64,000 bases of DNA from Elioraea rosea (GTDB lineage Bacteria; Pseudomonadota; Alphaproteobacteria; Acetobacterales; Acetobacteraceae). Within the stretch, counting starts at the first letter, position 1. Each line of letters begins with the position of its first letter. The position numbers and the translations under genes are program-made. The notes below the pieces were generated by a model. That model did not search any database. It was not told where the DNA came from and was given only the letters and a program-made list of their open reading frames with translations. Shown here in pieces: positions 59,711 through 64,000 of the stretch. The stretch lies in contig NZ_VFAC01000006.1 in assembly GCF_007644105.1 (NCBI RefSeq), positions 1-64,000 on the forward strand. The letters run 5' to 3'.

Positions 59711-62269
59711 ATGAACAAATTGCAGGGCAGATTGCCGAGGCGCGGATTTCTGGCGCTGGGCGGAGCGGCGACGTGGTGCGCGGCGTGCGCAGGGACGCCG
59801 TCAGCCGAGCTCAGGCGCCAGGCGCTCGCTGCGTCGCAGCCGGATCGCGAAGTGGACCAGCGGCCGGACTCGGCCAGCATGCTCGGCACGGGGCAGACAA
59901 GCTACGTCTATCGCCCGATTACCCCGTACGAGGGACCCCTTCCCGCCGTCGAGGTGCACTACGCCCTCACCGGTCCCCATGCCTTGCCGGCGGCGCTTCG
60001 GGCGCCGCCCATGTCGTCGCAGACGGAAAGCGTCGTCTCGGAGGACCTGATACGTCTGGCGCCTTACGATCGGCCGGCCGCTCCTTCTCCTGCCGCTCCG
60101 TCTTACGTCCAGTACATCGCCCGATGCGCCGAGTACGCGCTCTGGCGGTTCCGTGCGCTCGGGTTCGACAAGCCTGCCCTCGGCCGTGACGGCGCGGCCG
60201 GTGATCGGCTGCACATCTTTCTCGCCGAGACTCGTGGCTTCCGCGGCGTCACGTCTCCGGAGTGGGACCATATCGAGATCTCGAACCGCCTCATTGACCT
60301 CGGCGCGCTGACCACCGTCGGGCATGAGGTTTTCCATCGCGTCCAGTACGCCGCCAACGCCACGCCCCGTGCCGCGCGCCGGGGAAGCGACGAGGAGCAG
60401 CTGGAACTCTGGACCCTGGTCTATGAAGGCGGGGCGCGATTCGCGGAGGATTTCCTGACCGACAGCTACAACCGCTATGGCTTCGACGCCGAGCGATGGT
60501 TCACCGCCCGCAGGCGTCCACTGGCCCGCTCGCGCGGTGATGACGGGGGGCTGTCGGGCGCAAGCTATGAAGCGGCTCTGTTCTGGAAGTATGTCAGCGA
60601 ACAGCACGGCAACCCGCTCGAGCCGCCCCTGGAGCTCAGCCGTGCCCCGTGGTGGCAGACAGCTGACGGGGAGACGGGTCGCCGGATGAGGTACTGGCTC
60701 CCTGGCCCGGCAGCGATGCGGGAGGCGGACAATCATCGCCACGTCCTCGCCGCGCTGAAGACGCTGGCGAAGTCCCAGAACGAGCCCAAGCCGCTGACGA
60801 TGGATGTGCTGCGGCAAGCACGGGAGAAGATGCGTGGGCTGGGCACGCTCGACAGTGCCGTCCCGCTCGACAAGCCGGACGCAGGCGCGCCCGCGGCGCA
60901 GAACGGCACGACCGTGCTCGAGGAGACGACCTGGACGAACTTCCTCTGCGGCATTGCGCTGAACGGCCAGTCGGGCGAGGACAGCCGCTTCCAGTTTCGC
61001 GAACAGCCAGCGTTCCGCGGTGCCGCTGCACTAAGGGTCGAGGTATCCGGCGGGCGCACCCTGCATTACGCCGCCTTGCCGAGCAGTGAGCCGGGGAGCG
61101 CGGAGGCCAACACCGTGGCCGAGCAGGTCATGCTGGGCCGCGACAGGCTCGATGACCGCCGCACCGAGCGAGTCGGCGACGACGTGCTGCGCTTCCTGCT
61201 GAGGCGGCCCGCACTTCCCAATCTCGCCCCGATGCTGCGGCCCTACGACATGGCGATCTACAAGGTCTTGATGCCGGAAGGGAACGAGACGCGCCTGCTG
61301 AGGGTGGAGCTCGATCCGGGGGGGCCGCTCACGGGCAGAAGCGCGGCCGGGCTTCGGGGCGGGCTCGTGCAGGTCATCATGCTCGGCCCGGGGGGACACC
61401 TGGTCGATATACACCGCCATGACATGAGCTTTGACGCCGACGGCGGACGGATGCGCCGCACCTTCGCATGCCGCGGGGTGAGCGAGGTGCTGCTTCTGGT
61501 CTGCAGCCGCGAGAACGGTGGTACCTACACGGTGACGCTGTCGCGGCCGGAACGGTCGCCGGTTCTGGCGAGCACCAGCTGGAACTGCGTGCCGGGCAAG
61601 GCGCTCACGCAGGATCCGGCTGTCGCGGCCTGGAACTGGATGTCGCCGGACCTTGACGTGGTCCATGACGTCACCGCGCTCGGCGGGCGCCCGGTCCCGG
61701 GGGGCGGGTCCCGCGGTCCGCAGCAGGTCGTGCGCCTCGCGATCCGCAATCTCGGCGACCGCTACGGCGATTCGCGGTTCGCGAGCGTCGCGTTCGCCTG
61801 CCGGAAATGGTCCGCCGGCCCATCGGCCACCTGGACCCAGCTTGGCGAGCAGCGCATCGGCTTCCTCAAGAGCGTTGAGGCCTATGAGCGGGACATCCGC
61901 GGCGGATGGGCGAGCGAGGGCACGCGCAATCTCGGCAAGCGCTTCATGACCGCGAGGCTGCCGGACGGCCTTGCCTTCAGCGAGGCTGATCCGCTGATGC
62001 TCAGGGCGACGATCCGCACCGCCACCGCCAACCGCAACGACCAGGACGTGATCGTGCTTGGCAGCAGTCACCCGATCGGCGAGTCGCGGATCGATGTGTA
62101 CGCGGAACGCGGCGTGTGGACCTGGCGCTGGCTCGACCCCGACAAGCCGCAGCGGCTCGGACCGGAGCCGCTTCCGCCAGCAGCGCGGGGCCGCCTCCCA
62201 TTGAGCATCAACCAGCGCCTCCTGCCGCTGTTGCAACGGATCCAGCAGCTTGAGGGGGTACGCCGATGA
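59711..62269 (+). CDS. Putative Tat-exported zinc metallopeptidase with a C-terminal beta-rich region
   Basis: A large protein (852 residues) of no named family that I recognise. The N-terminus has PRRGFLALGG, a twin-arginine-like motif, then a cysteine-containing segment (CAACAG) that only loosely fits a lipobox. HEVFH at 205-209 is a zinc HExxH, and EGGARFAEDF at 239-248 supplies a likely third glutamate, as in gluzincins. Residues about 440-850 look like repeated beta-sandwich modules (SEVLLLVCSRENGGTYTVTL). The ATG at 59711 follows GGGAG. It is coupled (ATGA) to the 177-residue gene downstream. Confidence 0.65.
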   Translation: MNKLQGRLPRRGFLALGGAATWCAACAGTPSAELRRQALAASQPDREVDQRPDSASMLGTGQTSYVYRPITPYEGPLPAVEVHYALTGPHALPAALRAPPMSSQTESVVSEDLIRLAPYDRPAAPSPAAPSYVQYIARCAEYALWRFRALGFDKPALGRDGAAGDRLHIFLAETRGFRGVTSPEWDHIEISNRLIDLGALTTVGHEVFHRVQYAANATPRAARRGSDEEQLELWTLVYEGGARFAEDFLTDSYNRYGFDAERWFTARRRPLARSRGDDGGLSGASYEAALFWKYVSEQHGNPLEPPLELSRAPWWQTADGETGRRMRYWLPGPAAMREADNHRHVLAALKTLAKSQNEPKPLTMDVLRQAREKMRGLGTLDSAVPLDKPDAGAPAAQNGTTVLEETTWTNFLCGIALNGQSGEDSRFQFREQPAFRGAAALRVEVSGGRTLHYAALPSSEPGSAEANTVAEQVMLGRDRLDDRRTERVGDDVLRFLLRRPALPNLAPMLRPYDMAIYKVLMPEGNETRLLRVELDPGGPLTGRSAAGLRGGLVQVIMLGPGGHLVDIHRHDMSFDADGGRMRRTFACRGVSEVLLLVCSRENGGTYTVTLSRPERSPVLASTSWNCVPGKALTQDPAVAAWNWMSPDLDVVHDVTALGGRPVPGGGSRGPQQVVRLAIRNLGDRYGDSRFASVAFACRKWSAGPSATWTQLGEQRIGFLKSVEAYERDIRGGWASEGTRNLGKRFMTARLPDGLAFSEADPLMLRATIRTATANRNDQDVIVLGSSHPIGESRIDVYAERGVWTWRWLDPDKPQRLGPEPLPPAARGRLPLSINQRLLPLLQRIQQLEGVRR

Positions 62270-62799
62270 GCCGCTATCGCGGTGCGCCGGAGGCGCTGCT
62301 CAACCTCGTAGTCGCCGACAACAGCCACCGTGACAAGGACGGCAAGCCCAGCGTCCGCCGTGCCCGGATCCTCGACCAGTCGAACGGACGCTCCACCGGA
62401 CGGATCATCAGGGCAAGCGTGCATGGGGCGCGAATGCGGGGAGAGCGCGACCGCACAATCCCATACGCCTATTTTTTCGAGTATGCGCATCGTGTGCTCT
62501 ATCGCGGCACCGTCCGCTTTCCCGTCAAGGTCGACCTCTTCGATCCGAACCCCACCGATGAGGTGATCAGGGATCCTTCGAGGCCGCTGCGGATCCTGGA
62601 GACGGTCGAGGAGGTGATCGAGCCGAACCATTTCCTGTTCCGCCTCGCTGGAACGTTCCACGCCGTGTACATGGACGACGCCGTCTTCAACGAGCTGTCC
62701 CGCGATGCGCGCTATGGGCTGCAGTTCGGCACGGCGCTGGACGTGGAGTTTCTCAACTGCGAGAAGGATTTTGACCCCGATGGCGAGACCACCGGGTAG
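62266..62799 (+). CDS. Hypothetical protein coupled to the metallopeptidase gene
   Basis: A 177-residue protein I do not recognise. It has no signal peptide and no membrane helix. It is rich in arginine and aspartate, with aromatic strands (IPYAYFFEYAHRVLYRG) and an acidic C-terminus. The ATG overlaps the upstream stop, so it is made with the peptidase. It could be an immunity, chaperone or partner protein, but nothing in the sequence decides. It ends 5 bp before a convergent gene. Confidence 0.6.
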   Translation: MSRYRGAPEALLNLVVADNSHRDKDGKPSVRRARILDQSNGRSTGRIIRASVHGARMRGERDRTIPYAYFFEYAHRVLYRGTVRFPVKVDLFDPNPTDEVIRDPSRPLRILETVEEVIEPNHFLFRLAGTFHAVYMDDAVFNELSRDARYGLQFGTALDVEFLNCEKDFDPDGETTG

Positions 62800-62804
62800 T
62801 CGGC

Positions 62805-64000
62805 TCACGCCGGGGCTGCGCTGGACAGGGCCCGCACCCGCGCCAGCAGCCCCACCCGCACATCCTGCTGGAACATGAACCCCATCCCGGCCGCCAGGGC
62901 CACGGCACGTTCCAGCATCTCCGCCCCCTCCTCCACCGCCCCGCACTCGGCTTCCGCTGCACCCAGGAAGCCGAGGGCGACGGGGCGCATCAACTCGGCC
63001 TCCGCCTCGTCGCACAGGCTCACCGCCTCGCGCAGCGGGCCCCTCGCCGTCTGGGCGTCGCCGCGCCGCCAGTGCAGGAAACCTTCCGCGATGCGGACGA
63101 AGATCCAGTTGAAGGGGCGGACGTCGCCCGCCACCGTCGCCAGCGCCGTCGCGAGTGTCTCCTCCGCCTCGGCGAAGCGTTCGGCGTCGGCGAGCGCGCG
63201 CACGCGATAGCTCAGCGCCGTCGCCGCGAGCGCGCGGTCGAGCCCGTAGCGCCCCAACACCGAGGGATGCTCCGCCCCGGCCGCCACTTCGGCCATCTCA
63301 TCGGCCGCCTCATCCATCCGCAGCAGCCCGATATGCGCGAGCCCCCTCTGGAAGATCGCGCGCAGCCTCAGCGCCGCGTCCCCCGTCTCCTCGGCAAGCG
63401 CCAGCGCGCGGGCGCAGGCGGCGAGCGCGTCCTGGTAGGCGCCGGCGAGCCAGGCATGGAGCGCGGTGTGGATATGGAGCTGGCCAAGCCGCGCCGGGTC
63501 GCCCAGCCTCTCGGCCGGCGCGCCGGCCTCGTCGAGCCGCGCGCGAAGCTCGGCGATCCGCCCCAAGCGATGCAGCGGCTGGCGCATGTCGAAGCGGAGG
63601 TCGACGGCGAGCGCCAGCGTCTCCTCGTCCTGCGGAAGGCGCTCGAGCGCGTCGAGCGCATCGGAGAAGAACGCCACCGCCGTCCGGTTGGCGTTGCGCG
63701 CGGCCGCGCGCCTGCCCGCCTCGCGCGCCTGCCTGACGGCGAGGGACCAGAGCTCGCCGAGCCGCGCGTGCCGCGCCAACGTCTCGGGCTGTCCCGTGCC
63801 GGCATCCATCAGCGCCGCTGCCGCGCGGCCGTGCAGCAGGCGTCGCCGCGCCAGCGTCATGCCGATATAGGCGACATCCTGGTAGAGCGCGTGGCCGCAT
63901 TCCCAGCGGGCAAAGCCGGGGATGGCGGCGAGCCGTGCGAGCCCTCCGCGTGCCAGCGTCACCGCTGCCGGGCCGATCGCGGTCTCGGCAGTGTCGAGCA
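62805..64000 (-). CDS. TPR-rich C-terminus of a cyclase/AAA-ATPase-like regulator, 5' end outside the window
   Basis: The frame is open through base 64000, so only the last 397 residues are visible. WECGHALYQDVAYIGMTLARRR followed by LHGRAAAAL is the pattern at the end of the ATPase module in proteins with a class III adenylate/guanylate cyclase or HTH, an AAA ATPase and a TPR array. At least five TPR-like helical pairs follow (for example AWLAGAYQDALAACARALAL). The N-terminal effector domain is not in the window, so cyclase activity is not shown. Confidence 0.72.
   Translation of the reverse strand, partial: LDTAETAIGPAAVTLARGGLARLAAIPGFARWECGHALYQDVAYIGMTLARRRLLHGRAAAALMDAGTGQPETLARHARLGELWSLAVRQAREAGRRAAARNANRTAVAFFSDALDALERLPQDEETLALAVDLRFDMRQPLHRLGRIAELRARLDEAGAPAERLGDPARLGQLHIHTALHAWLAGAYQDALAACARALALAEETGDAALRLRAIFQRGLAHIGLLRMDEAADEMAEVAAGAEHPSVLGRYGLDRALAATALSYRVRALADAERFAEAEETLATALATVAGDVRPFNWIFVRIAEGFLHWRRGDAQTARGPLREAVSLCDEAEAELMRPVALGFLGAAEAECGAVEEGAEMLERAVALAAGMGFMFQQDVRVGLLARVRALSSAAPA

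Overview
This window comes from a GC-rich (about 70 percent by eye) alphaproteobacterial chromosome, most likely of the Acetobacteraceae/Rhodospirillales type. The assignment rests on gene order: dusB-ntrB-ntrC-ntrY-ntrX divergent from a fused ispDF, hfq-hflX nearby, the nrdR-ribD-ribE-ribBA-ribH-nusB-thiL chain, and DUF177-rpmF-plsX-fabH-ihfA-merR. An H+-pyrophosphatase, a Mg-type HemB and an MmcB-family nuclease fit the same group. No integrase, transposase, phage module or CRISPR array was seen. Nearly all of the window is core chromosome.

Layout. 1-8268 (+): dacC-type carboxypeptidase (5' end outside the window), tmk, holB, metG, tatD, an MBL-fold hydrolase, then mazG, a DHFR-like reductase and an EamA transporter. 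8249-10744 (-): an orphan groES coupled to an inositol-phosphatase-like gene, a thioesterase and a pirin. 10851-16687: a class V aminotransferase, hflX, hfq, a HAD phosphatase, a D-amino acid transaminase, a GNAT and a YbaK-like protein. 16680-24271 (-): dusB and the two nitrogen two-component systems, with ispDF divergent. 25724-27301: mmcB and an Ldh2-type dehydrogenase. 27403-32797 (-): pstSCAB-phoU-phoB without phoR. 33046-37805 (-): tRNA-Pro(GGG), merR, ihfA, fabH, plsX, rpmF, DUF177 and a cytochrome bc1 chaperone. 37928-40574: a BamE-like lipoprotein and hppA around a shared terminator. 40736-49059 (-): an MFS transporter and the thiL/nusB/rib/nrdR/glyA/rpiB chain.

The accessory part is 49060-64000. 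It holds a frameshifted hydrolase remnant, an unrecognised two-gene unit whose Shine-Dalgarno sequence abuts a strong hairpin, and metY-hemB. Next come two tandem PEP-CTERM exported proteins, one interrupted by a single in-frame TGA, then a hydrolase/CoA-transferase group and an aldehyde dehydrogenase. The window ends with a putative Tat-exported HExxH metallopeptidase coupled to an unknown 177-residue partner, and the end of a TPR-rich regulator.

Genes within one strand are packed very tightly. ATGA or GTGA stop/start overlaps are common and were used to choose starts. Local regulatory signals include a concentric palindrome before mazG, a Pho-box-like repeat before pstS, sigma-70-like promoters before hfq, dusB, tRNA-Pro, ihfA and rpmF, and three convincing intrinsic terminators.
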